DNA of 38,596 nucleotides from HGM13010 sp934527315 (GTDB taxonomy: Bacteria > Bacillota > Clostridia > Oscillospirales > Oscillospiraceae). The notes beneath the pieces were generated by a model that saw only the letters and a program-made list of their open reading frames with translations, ran no database searches and was not told the DNA's origin. The stretch spans positions 1 to 38,596 of the forward strand of contig CAKTAK010000017.1 of NCBI GenBank assembly GCA_934527315.1, read 5' to 3'. Below are positions 31,349 to 38,596 of this stretch, piece after piece. How positions within the stretch are numbered: position 1 is the stretch's first letter; every line of letters starts with the position of its first letter. The translations under genes and the position numbers were made by a program.

Positions 31349-33163
31349 ATGGCGAAATTTAATCCTGGTACGTACGAAGGCACCGGACGGGGCTATGGCG
31401 GCAAGCTGATTGTCAACGTTACGGTGACGGAAGACAAAATCGAAACTGTCAAAGTGGTCCAGCATAAGGAATACCGCGGCATTGCATGGGGCCTGAACAC
31501 CACGCCCATGGAGCTGTATCCCAAATGGATTGCGGAATATCAGAGCTTGGGTCTGGAGAGCATCGTGGGTGCAGACCTGACCTGCGCAGCCATTCTGGAT
31601 GCGGTTGCCGCAGCATTGAAGGCTGCCGGTGCAACCGAGGAAACCATTGCGGAACTGAAAGCGGCACCCGGCCCCGCAGAGCCGGATTACAAAGACGAAG
31701 TGCGCACGGTGGACGTGGTTGTCTGCGGCGCAGGCGCAGGCGGATTGGCAGCTGCCATTGAGGCAAAGCAGGCCGGCGCTGAGGTCGTGATTATTGAGAA
31801 ACAGGGCGTGACCGGCGGCGCAACGGCCCGCAGCGGCGGCAAATTGTTGGGTGCCGGCACCAGATGGCAGAAAAAGCAGGGCATTTACGATACCCCGGAG
31901 ATGGTCTATGACTATCTGATGGAAGTGGGCAACCGGAACGGCAAGTTCATGGATCCCCATAAGAACCGCTATCTGGTGGACCATCTGAATGAAACACTGG
32001 ATTGGCTGAGCTCCATTGAGGCAACGGTAAAGGGCGACCCGGAGGAAGTGATGGCACAGCCTTGGCAGCCGATTCCCAAGCCCGTGGAAAAAGACGGCGT
32101 TCTGAAGACCCATTACGATGCTCTGGACGTGGAGCCGATTCACGTCAGCCTGCAGCCTTGGCGCGTACATAACGCTCCCGGCGGCGGCGGACAGACCAAT
32201 GGTCAGGGCGGCGAAATTTCCACCCCGCTGACGCTGTATTATGAAAACGATCTGGGCGGCGAAATTATCTACAACACGGCCATGAACGAGCTGATTGTAG
32301 ATGAAAACGGCGTTGTGACCGGTGTGATTTGCACGCGGAAGAACGGCGCAAAGCTGACCATGTACGCACGTAAGGGCGTGATTTTGACAACCGGCGGTTA
32401 CGCAAGAAACAAGGAAATGGTAGCGCGGTATCCCGTGGCGCATTACTTCAGCAACGTGCCTCATGGCAACGTTGGCGAGGGCTTGGTAGCTGCTGAGAAA
32501 ATCGGCGCACTGAACTATGAGCACCCCGCTGTGCAGGTGGTTTATACCAGCTTGACCTGCGGCATCGGCATCAACGATGAGTCCGGTCTGATTGTAAATG
32601 ACAAGGGCGAGCGCGTTGTGAACGAATGGAGCTACCAGTACACCGTCAGCGACGCCATTGCGCGCACCGGCAGTAACTGCGGCTGGTATATCACCAGCGG
32701 CAACGAGCCGTACGGCGGCGTACAGTACGGCTACCGCAGCGCTGTGAGCGGAAAGTCCAAGGACCCCGCAGCAGACAGCATTGAAGAGCTGGCAGAGAAA
32801 ATCGGCTGCGACCCCGCAACGCTGCGCAAGACCTATGACCGGTACTGCGAGCTGATTGCCAAGGGCGAAGACGAAGATTTCGGAAAGCCCGCAGAATTCC
32901 TGCACCCCATCAACGGACCCAAGTTTGTGGCATTGCGGATGCACCCCTGCGTCACCGTGACCTTCGGCGGCTTGGAAACCGACGTTTCTGCCCGCGTTAT
33001 GAAACCCGACGGCACCGTCATTCCTCATCTGTATGCAGCCGGTGAGATAGCTGGTACCGGTATGTACGGCACCCAGTATCCCACTTGCGGCACGTCCATC
33101 GGCAGCGCACTGTTCTTCGGACGGATTGCCGGACGTATGGCAACCGATCAGGTCCTGCTGTAA
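31349..33163 (+). CDS. FMN-bind/FAD flavoprotein reductase of the fumarate reductase / 3-ketosteroid dehydrogenase superfamily
   Basis: A 604-residue flavoenzyme. Residues 1-95 are an FMN-bind domain (GTYEGTGRGYGGKLIVNVTV). Residues about 115-604 are an FAD-binding flavocytochrome-c-like domain with VVVCGAGAGGLAAAIEAKQA, GGATARSGGK and C-terminal LYAAGEIAGTG...GRIAG. No signal peptide is present, so it should be cytoplasmic. The flavinylation motif, normally SGAT, reads V73-G-A-D76, lacking the acceptor threonine. Near the active site the arginine-bearing loop of fumarate and urocanate reductases is replaced by Y577-PTCGTSIG, like the YPGxGxxxG of 3-ketosteroid dehydrogenases. Substrate is therefore unknown; a C=C oxidoreductase is expected. 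GGAGG precedes ATG 31349; the earlier ATG at 31340 overlaps this site. Confidence 0.85.
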   Translation: MAKFNPGTYEGTGRGYGGKLIVNVTVTEDKIETVKVVQHKEYRGIAWGLNTTPMELYPKWIAEYQSLGLESIVGADLTCAAILDAVAAALKAAGATEETIAELKAAPGPAEPDYKDEVRTVDVVVCGAGAGGLAAAIEAKQAGAEVVIIEKQGVTGGATARSGGKLLGAGTRWQKKQGIYDTPEMVYDYLMEVGNRNGKFMDPHKNRYLVDHLNETLDWLSSIEATVKGDPEEVMAQPWQPIPKPVEKDGVLKTHYDALDVEPIHVSLQPWRVHNAPGGGGQTNGQGGEISTPLTLYYENDLGGEIIYNTAMNELIVDENGVVTGVICTRKNGAKLTMYARKGVILTTGGYARNKEMVARYPVAHYFSNVPHGNVGEGLVAAEKIGALNYEHPAVQVVYTSLTCGIGINDESGLIVNDKGERVVNEWSYQYTVSDAIARTGSNCGWYITSGNEPYGGVQYGYRSAVSGKSKDPAADSIEELAEKIGCDPATLRKTYDRYCELIAKGEDEDFGKPAEFLHPINGPKFVALRMHPCVTVTFGGLETDVSARVMKPDGTVIPHLYAAGEIAGTGMYGTQYPTCGTSIGSALFFGRIAGRMATDQVLL

Positions 33164-33266
33164 TTCAAAGGCTATTGAATTAAGAGGGGATACCGTGAAA
33201 TATCGACGGTAAAGTCGACTGAGTCCGTGTTCAACTTTCCTTTTTCAATATGTGTTTCCCCGGCGG

Positions 33267-33308
33267 AACCCGCAGATTTCATTTCGAAATCTGCGGGTTT
33301 CTCTTTTT
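33267..33308 (+). terminator. Terminator after the FMN/FAD flavoprotein
   Basis: AACCCGCAGATTTC (33267-33280) pairs with GAAATCTGCGGGTT (33286-33299), then TCTCTTTTTG. The 100 bases before it hold AATTCAA/TTGAATT and GACGG-type small inverted repeats but no gene. Confidence 0.85.
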
Positions 33309-33331
33309 GTCAAATCCATAATTAAATACAA

Positions 33332-33365
33332 TACCTATTGACAAGGTAGGGAAGTATGGTATAAT
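33332..33365 (+). promoter_or_regulatory. suf promoter with palindrome over the -35
   Basis: TTGACA (33338-33343), 16 bases, TATAAT (33360-33365). The -35 is centred in TACCT-N7-AGGTA (33332-33348), a perfect 5-bp inverted repeat, and GTAGG/CCTAC lie at 33346-33350 and 33366-33370. An Fe-S-sensing Rrf2/IscR-type repressor is a plausible binder; no such gene is in the window. Confidence 0.7.
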
Positions 33366-33470
33366 CCTACTTGAAAGATAGATAATAACGGCGCTGAAAC
33401 AATATGGCATAGAAATCAAACGCAGCAGCCGATTTCGTATGGAAAAAGAACAAAAAGGAGTCGAAACCTG

Positions 33471-34229
33471 ATGAAAGATACATTGCTTGAAGTAAAAAAT
33501 CTCCATGTGAACGTAGGGGAGAAGGAAATTCTCCGGGGTGTTAATTTGACCGTAGGCGCGGACGAAACCCATGTTCTTATGGGACCCAACGGAACCGGAA
33601 AATCCACCTTGGGCTACGCAATCACGGGCAATCCCAACTACACGGTCACTTCCGGAAAAATTCTCTTTCAGGGAGAAGATATTACGGACCTGCCGGTGAA
33701 TGAGCGGGCAAAGAAAGGCATTTTTCTCTCGTTTCAGAATCCCTTGGAAGTTCCCGGCGTGACATTGAGCGCATTTATCCGTAGCGCATTGGAGCAGAAA
33801 ACCGGGCAGCGGGTTCGTCTGTTTGAGTATCGGAAAAAATTGGCGGAGACCATGAAACTGCTGTCTATGGACCCGTCTTACGGAGACCGGGATTTGAATG
33901 TGGGATTTTCCGGCGGTGAAAAGAAAAAGGCGGAAATTCTGCAAATGCTGATGCTGGAGCCGTCTCTGGCCATTCTGGACGAAACGGATTCCGGATTGGA
34001 CGTAGACGCAGTACGGACGGTTTCCAAGGGAATTTCCATTTATAAGGAACGGTGCAAGGGCAGTCTTTTGATTATTACCCACAGTACGCGGATTTTGGAA
34101 TCCCTCCATGTGGATTACACCCATGTGATGGAAAAAGGCATCATCGTGAAAAACGGAGATGCGTCGCTGGTAGACGAAATCAACGCAAATGGCTTTGAAG
34201 AGCTTTCCGTGAATTCGGCTGAAGGCTGA
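33471..34229 (+). CDS. sufC: Fe-S cluster assembly ATPase SufC
   Basis: A 252-residue ABC-type ATPase of the SUF scaffold complex. Walker A is GPNGTGKSTLG, the signature FSGGEKKKAEILQM and Walker B LAILDETDSGLD. SufC drives conformational change of SufBC2D during cluster building. AAAAGGAG precedes the start. It leads the operon sufC-B-D-S-U, the usual Firmicute order being C-D-S-U-B; here sufB follows sufC directly. Confidence 0.97.
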   Translation: MKDTLLEVKNLHVNVGEKEILRGVNLTVGADETHVLMGPNGTGKSTLGYAITGNPNYTVTSGKILFQGEDITDLPVNERAKKGIFLSFQNPLEVPGVTLSAFIRSALEQKTGQRVRLFEYRKKLAETMKLLSMDPSYGDRDLNVGFSGGEKKKAEILQMLMLEPSLAILDETDSGLDVDAVRTVSKGISIYKERCKGSLLIITHSTRILESLHVDYTHVMEKGIIVKNGDASLVDEINANGFEELSVNSAEG

Positions 34230-34252
34230 AAACGCAGAAAGGAGCGGTGCAA

Positions 34253-35659
34253 ATGAAAGAAAAAAGTCAGGTAGCGGACATCAACCGCAGCGTCTATGAC
34301 ATTCGGGACGAAGAAAAAGACGCCTATCGAATCGAAGAGGGTCTGACCCCTGCAATTATTGATAAAATTTCCGAAGAAAAGCATGATCCGGAGTGGATGC
34401 ATCAATTTCGGCTGAAGGCGCTGGATATCTATAACAAAACGCCATTTCCCGATTGGGGTCCGTCCATTGAGGGCTTGGATATGGACCATATCGCCACGTA
34501 TGTGCGCCCGAATACCAAAATGCAGAACGATTGGGAGAGTGTGCCGGAAGACATTAAGGATACCTTTGAACGCTTGGGAATTCCCCAGGCAGAACGGACA
34601 TCTTTGGCAGGCGTGGGAGCGCAGTATGATTCCGAGCTGGTGTACCACAATGTGAAAGACGAGGTAGCGGAGCAGGGCGTGATTTATACGGATATGGAAA
34701 GCGCCTTGAAAGGGGACTATGCCGACATGGTCCGGGAGTATTTCATGACCTTGGTACCGCCCACAGACCATAAGTTTGCGGCGCTGCACGGTGCGGTTTG
34801 GTCCGGCGGTTCCTTTGTGTATGTGCCGAAAGGGGTCAAGGTGTCCATTCCCCTGCAATCCTATTTCCGCTTGAATGCAAAGGGCGCCGGTCAGTTTGAG
34901 CATACCTTGATTATCGTGGACGAGGGTGCGGACCTGCACTTCATTGAAGGCTGCTCGGCACCAAAATACAACGTAGCCAATCTCCATGCCGGCTGCGTGG
35001 AGCTGTTTGTAAAAAAGAATGCCAAGCTGCGGTATTCCACCATTGAGAACTGGTCAAAAAATATGTATAACCTGAATACCAAACGGGCATTGGTGGAAGA
35101 GGGCGGCACGGTGGAATGGGTCTCCGGGTCTTTTGGCTCTCATGTAGGGTATCTGTACCCCATGAGTATTCTGAAAGGCAAAGGCGCCAAAATGGAGTTT
35201 ACCGGCGTGACCTTTGCCGGACACGGACAAAATCTGGACACCGGCGCAAAGGTGGTTCATGCGGCTCCGGATACCAGCTCCTATATGAACACCCGGTCCA
35301 TTAGCAAAGACGGCGGCATCAGCACATTCCGCAGCAGCGTCGTGGTGCAGAAAGGCGCTGCCCGCGCCAAATCTGCCGTATCCTGCCAGTCACTGATGTT
35401 GGATTCCGTTTCCCGGTCGGATACCATTCCGGCTATGGACATTCGTACAAAGGACGCGGCAGTGGGTCATGAGGCGAAAATCGGCAGCATCAGCGACGAT
35501 GCGGTGTTTTATTTGATGAGCCGTGGCATGAGCGAGGAAGATGCCCGGGCATTGATTGTCAGCGGATTTGCGGACAACGTGTCCAAGGAACTGCCGTTGG
35601 AGTACGCGGTGGAAATGAACAATCTGATTCGTCTGGAAATGAAAGGCAGCATCGGATAA
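34253..35659 (+). CDS. sufB: Fe-S cluster assembly protein SufB
   Basis: A 468-residue scaffold protein on which the cluster is built. Family blocks include the N-terminal DRSVYD-like NRSVYDIRDEEKDAYRI, TPFPDWGPSIEGLDMD, HGAVWSGGSFVYVPKGVKV, ENWSKNMYNLNTKRA and the C-terminal LMSRGMSEEDARALIVSGF. The start at 34253 follows AAAGGAG by 8 bases; the GTG at 34247 is too close to that site. It starts 23 bases after sufC. Confidence 0.97.
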   Translation: MKEKSQVADINRSVYDIRDEEKDAYRIEEGLTPAIIDKISEEKHDPEWMHQFRLKALDIYNKTPFPDWGPSIEGLDMDHIATYVRPNTKMQNDWESVPEDIKDTFERLGIPQAERTSLAGVGAQYDSELVYHNVKDEVAEQGVIYTDMESALKGDYADMVREYFMTLVPPTDHKFAALHGAVWSGGSFVYVPKGVKVSIPLQSYFRLNAKGAGQFEHTLIIVDEGADLHFIEGCSAPKYNVANLHAGCVELFVKKNAKLRYSTIENWSKNMYNLNTKRALVEEGGTVEWVSGSFGSHVGYLYPMSILKGKGAKMEFTGVTFAGHGQNLDTGAKVVHAAPDTSSYMNTRSISKDGGISTFRSSVVVQKGAARAKSAVSCQSLMLDSVSRSDTIPAMDIRTKDAAVGHEAKIGSISDDAVFYLMSRGMSEEDARALIVSGFADNVSKELPLEYAVEMNNLIRLEMKGSIG

Positions 35660-35689
35660 GCAGGCGCAAAGGATAAGGAGAACAGGATT

Positions 35690-36619
35690 ATGGCGAATGA
35701 ATTGAAAATCAATCGGCTCCCTGCAAAAACATGGAATTGGCTGCATGTGAATGAAACCAAATTGGAATGGGATTTGGAGCAGACCCAATGGCAGGCAGAG
35801 GAGACGATTTTTGCGGCAGCGGGGGAGCAGAAAGCTCCGGTGCAGCTGTCGATTACGGGAGAACATGCTTACAACGGCAAGCGGGTGCATCTCCGGGCGG
35901 AAGAAAACAGCAGTATGACGGTTCTGATGGACCTGCGCACGGCAGCCCATTTGGCGGTGCATACGGAGGTTCAAGCGGAATCAAACGGAAAAATTCGACT
36001 GATTCAAATACAGTACACCGGGGAGCAATCTGTGTTGTACAGCGACATTCAAGGCGTCTGCGGCGCAGGCGGGCAGATTGAACTGATTCAGATTTTTCTG
36101 GGTAAGGGCGATGTGTATGCCGATTGTACGGTGAATCTGGTTGGAGACGGCAGTGATTTTCAGGCGGATATGGGCTATTTGGCGCAGAAAACGCAGAAAC
36201 TGGATATGAATACCGTGGTGAACCATATCGGCAAAAAGACCACCAGCCGGATTCAGGCAGACGGCGCTTTGAAGGATTCCGCGGAAAAACTGTTCCGGGG
36301 CACCATTGATTTCAAACAGGGTGCATCGGAGTCGGAGGGCAACGAGCAGGAAAATGTGATTCTTCTGGGAGAAGACATTGTGAACCGGACGGTTCCCTTG
36401 ATTCTCTGCGCGGAGGAATCCGTGGTGGGCAATCACGGCGCCACCATCGGTGAATTGGACGATGACCTGCTGTTTTACTTTGAAAGCCGGGGAATTGACC
36501 GGAAAACGGCAGAAAATATGATGGCGCGGGCGGCATTGGACCGCTTGATTCGATTGATTGATGATGAATCGGTGCGGGAAACCGCAGAACGGCAGTTGGA
36601 GGAGGTGTTGGTGTCATGA
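35690..36619 (+). CDS. sufD: Fe-S cluster assembly protein SufD
   Basis: A 309-residue SufB paralogue that completes the SufBC2D complex. It is shorter and more diverged than SufB, but has the same parallel beta-helix core and C-terminal tail (EESVVGNHGATIGELDDDLL, FYFESRGIDRKTAENMMARA). The middle includes QYTGEQSVLYSDIQGVCGAG. AAGGAG lies before ATG 35690. Its stop overlaps sufS by 4 bases. Confidence 0.92.
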   Translation: MANELKINRLPAKTWNWLHVNETKLEWDLEQTQWQAEETIFAAAGEQKAPVQLSITGEHAYNGKRVHLRAEENSSMTVLMDLRTAAHLAVHTEVQAESNGKIRLIQIQYTGEQSVLYSDIQGVCGAGGQIELIQIFLGKGDVYADCTVNLVGDGSDFQADMGYLAQKTQKLDMNTVVNHIGKKTTSRIQADGALKDSAEKLFRGTIDFKQGASESEGNEQENVILLGEDIVNRTVPLILCAEESVVGNHGATIGELDDDLLFYFESRGIDRKTAENMMARAALDRLIRLIDDESVRETAERQLEEVLVS

Positions 36620-37830
36620 GTCGAAATTTCAAAGAGGATTTTCCTTTGCTGATGAACGACCCGGTGATTTATCTGGATAACGCGGCAACGGCACAGCGCC
36701 CGCAGTGCGTACTGGACGCGGAGCGGGATTTTTATCTCCATGATAATGCCAACCCCCTCCGGGGAGCGTACCCATTGAGCGTGGCGGCTACGGAAGACTA
36801 CGAAAACGCCCGGAAAACGGTACGGGATTTCATTCACGCAAAATCAGCCCGAGAAATTATTTTTACCCGGAACACTTCCGAAAGCATCAATTTGATTGCA
36901 TATAGCTATGGCTTGAGCCGGGTCAAAGCCGGGGACGAGATTTTGGTGTCCATTATGGAACATCACAGCAATCTTCTGCCGTGGCAGATGGTATGCCGGC
37001 AGACCGGTGCGGAATTGAAGTTCATGGAGTGCGCCCCGGACGGCAGCGTAGATTTGAACGTGATTGAGGAGCAGATTACGGAGAAAACCAAAATTGTGGC
37101 CATGACCCATGTTTCCAATGTGTTGGGGCGGGTCAATCCCATTCGGGAAGTGGCGGCAATGGCACACCGTGTGGGCGCGGTGATGGTGGTGGACGGTGCC
37201 CAAAGCACACCCCACATGCCCATAGACGTGCAGCATCTGGGCGCGGATTTCTTTGCATTTTCCGGACACAAGCTGATGGGTCCCATGGGCATCGGTGTTC
37301 TGTACGGACGGGAAGAGCTGTTGGAGCAGATGCCCCCGTTTCTCACCGGCGGGGAAATGATTGACAGCGTTTCCCGTTACGATGCAAAATATGCTCAATT
37401 GCCCCATAAATTCGAGGCCGGCACGGTGAATGCAGCCGGTGCCGTGGGATTGCAGGCAGCCATTGCATACATCGGCTCCGTTGGCTTTGAAACCATGGAG
37501 CAGCGGGAATTGGCGCTGACCGCAAGAACGCTGAACGGTTTGCGGAGTATCCCCCATGTCCACGTTCTTGGGTCGGAAAAGCCGGAGGAGCACACCGGGA
37601 TTCTGACATTTACCATTGACAACGTACACCCCCACGATGTGAGCGAAATTCTGATTGCAGACGGCATTGCCGTGCGGGCAGGGCATCACTGCGCACAACC
37701 GCTGCTGCAGCATTTGGGTGTCAGTTCCGCCACCCGGGCAAGTTTCATGTTCTACAATACGGAAGAAGAGGCAGACGCATTTCTGGCAAGCGTTGCCACA
37801 GTAAGGGAGCGGATGGGCTATGACAAGTAG
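36616..37830 (+). CDS. sufS: Cysteine desulfurase SufS
   Basis: A 404-residue PLP enzyme that takes sulfur from L-cysteine. The PLP lysine is K219 (FSGHKLMGP) and the catalytic cysteine is C359 (RAGHHCAQP). Other signatures are DNAATAQRP, IMEHHSNLLPWQ and HVSNVLGRVNP. GGAGGTG precedes its ATG, coupled to the sufD stop by ATGA. The end overlaps sufU by 11 bases, consistent with the SufS-SufU partnership. Confidence 0.97.
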   Translation: MSRNFKEDFPLLMNDPVIYLDNAATAQRPQCVLDAERDFYLHDNANPLRGAYPLSVAATEDYENARKTVRDFIHAKSAREIIFTRNTSESINLIAYSYGLSRVKAGDEILVSIMEHHSNLLPWQMVCRQTGAELKFMECAPDGSVDLNVIEEQITEKTKIVAMTHVSNVLGRVNPIREVAAMAHRVGAVMVVDGAQSTPHMPIDVQHLGADFFAFSGHKLMGPMGIGVLYGREELLEQMPPFLTGGEMIDSVSRYDAKYAQLPHKFEAGTVNAAGAVGLQAAIAYIGSVGFETMEQRELALTARTLNGLRSIPHVHVLGSEKPEEHTGILTFTIDNVHPHDVSEILIADGIAVRAGHHCAQPLLQHLGVSSATRASFMFYNTEEEADAFLASVATVRERMGYDK

Positions 37831-38260
37831 AAGTTTTTACAACGAGGTGCTCACGGAGCACAACATTCGTCCGGAATTCAAGCGCGATTTGCCGGACGCG
37901 GATATTGTGCTGGAGGGGGTAAATCCCAGCTGCGGCGATGACATTTGGCTGAAACTGAAACTGGACGGCGATGTGATTGCCGACGGTGCGTTTGTGGGTG
38001 ACGGCTGCGCCATTTCTCAGGCATCGGCAGATATTATGCTGGGCATGGTCATTGGCAAAACCAAGGACGAGGCGCTGCGGTTGGGCAAGCTGTTTATGAA
38101 AATGATTCAGGGCGAGGCCACCGAAGAGGAAATCGACTCTCTGGAAGAGGCGTCGGCGCTGAAGGACATTGCCCACATGCCCGCCCGGGTGAAATGCGCG
38201 GTGTTGGGCTGGCGAACGCTGAAGGAGGCCATTGACATTCCGGCTTCCACGGCGGTTTGA
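37820..38260 (+). CDS. sufU: Zinc-dependent sulfurtransferase SufU
   Basis: A 146-residue IscU-like protein that accepts persulfide sulfur from SufS. The zinc/sulfur ligands are C38 (NPSCGDD, with D40), C63 (GDGCAIS) and C126 (RVKCAVLGW). The insertion between strand and helix that marks SufU rather than IscU is present (GKTKDEALRLGKLF region). It is the last suf gene; a terminator follows at 38279. Confidence 0.95.
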   Translation: MTSRSFYNEVLTEHNIRPEFKRDLPDADIVLEGVNPSCGDDIWLKLKLDGDVIADGAFVGDGCAISQASADIMLGMVIGKTKDEALRLGKLFMKMIQGEATEEEIDSLEEASALKDIAHMPARVKCAVLGWRTLKEAIDIPASTAV

Positions 38261-38278
38261 GGTAGAAAATAGAATGTA

Positions 38279-38318
38279 GGTTCTCCGGAAATGACATGCT
38301 TTTCGGAGAACCTTTTTT
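38279..38318 (+). terminator. Terminator of the suf operon
   Basis: GGTTCTCCG (38279-38287) pairs with CGGAGAACC (38304-38312), then TTTTTT. Confidence 0.85.
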
Positions 38319-38382
38319 CGGAATTGGAAACAAGCATTGTCCCGGGACGCTTTTACGCCTTGGGATTTGTTCAGAACGGATA

Positions 38383-38411
38383 TTGCATTGCAGCCGGTGC
38401 TGTGCTATCAT
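38383..38411 (+). promoter_or_regulatory. Promoter of the TcdA-like gene
   Basis: TTGCAT (38383-38388), 17 bases, TATCAT (38406-38411); 70 bases before the start codon. Confidence 0.5.
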
Positions 38412-38481
38412 AATCCAAGCTGTAGACTGGATAAAATGGGGTAGTTTCGGCCCGGAAATGAATTGAAAGAGTAGGTAAACT

Positions 38482-38596
38482 ATGCTGAATCAATTTTCAA
38501 GAACAGAATTACTGGTTGGCGCAGAGGGAATGGCGCGGCTGTACGGCGCGCGGGTCGCGGTGTTCGGTATCGGCGGCGTGGGCGGATATACCGTGG
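38482..38596 (+). CDS. ThiF/MoeB-family E1-like enzyme, probably TcdA (partial)
   Basis: Only the first 38 codons are in the window. MLNQFSRTELLVGAEGMARL is typical of TcdA, the tRNA threonylcarbamoyladenosine dehydratase that cyclises t6A37, and the next residues contain the ATP-binding start VAVFGIGGVGGYT of E1-like proteins. A weak AAGAGTAGG lies before the ATG. The rest lies outside the window, so ThiF or MoeB relatives cannot be excluded, but the N-terminal pattern favours TcdA. Confidence 0.75.
   Translation, partial: MLNQFSRTELLVGAEGMARLYGARVAVFGIGGVGGYTV

Noticed and set aside
31235..33028. 597-codon minus-strand frame opposite the FMN/FAD flavoprotein
   Set aside because: Antisense shadow with no recognisable motif and no promoter or ribosome site on that strand.

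Overview
The window looks like chromosomal DNA of an anaerobic gut member of the Clostridia, most likely Oscillospiraceae/Ruminococcaceae. Support for this is inference from content: SufCBDSU iron-sulfur assembly, paired glgC/glgD, a cytoplasmic FMN/FAD reductase-type flavoprotein, flavodoxin, ApbE, an old-yellow-enzyme reductase, Gram-positive promoters and Shine-Dalgarno sites, and an RF2 gene with no programmed frameshift. No rRNA or CRISPR array is present; there is one tRNA gene.

Layout. 1-2.1 kb is accessory DNA: an IS1595-type transposase whose N-terminus is out of frame, an XRE regulator with two membrane segments, and a tiny membrane protein. 2.3-4.0 kb is mgtE behind a strong promoter and a leader with the geometry of a transcription-terminating metal riboswitch. 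4.1-10.9 kb has the look of a genomic island: a PucR/CdaR-type regulator diverging from an operon of an Fe-S old-yellow-enzyme reductase, two paralogous short-chain dehydrogenases and a membrane protein, then a decayed tyrosine integrase lying against the 3' end of tRNA-Arg(CCG). 11.0-14.2 kb is apbE-recG. 14.2-15.3 kb holds two promoters, each with the palindrome GTTAG-N6-CTAAC at the same distance from the -10; one drives flavodoxin, the other drives no gene but ends in a related hairpin. 15.4-16.6 kb is an AT-rich lipoprotein gene with a one-base frameshift in a T run. 16.7-18.6 kb is a MarR regulator with a truncated partner gene and an AlaX-type editing protein. 18.7-28.1 kb is core metabolism: prfB (minus), prs-pth-glgC-glgD, glgP-PfkB kinase, and a ZIP transporter. 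28.1-31.1 kb has a metallophosphoesterase, a possible 20-residue peptide gene and an anchored parvulin foldase. 31.3-33.2 kb is an FMN-bind/FAD flavoprotein. 33.3-38.3 kb is sufCBDSU, followed by the start of a ThiF/TcdA-type gene cut by the window end.

How the parts may work together. Several units concern flavin and iron-sulfur redox chemistry: ApbE (flavinylation), flavodoxin under an apparent metal-responsive operator, the SUF machine, the old-yellow-enzyme operon and the FMN/FAD flavoprotein. glgC, glgD and glgP make and degrade glycogen. The most promising undescribed items are the island's reductase/dehydrogenase operon (substrate unknown, steroid- or bile-acid-like chemistry possible), the gene-less palindrome-controlled transcription unit at 14.26-14.47 kb, the mgtE leader and the small peptide ORF at 28.3 kb.
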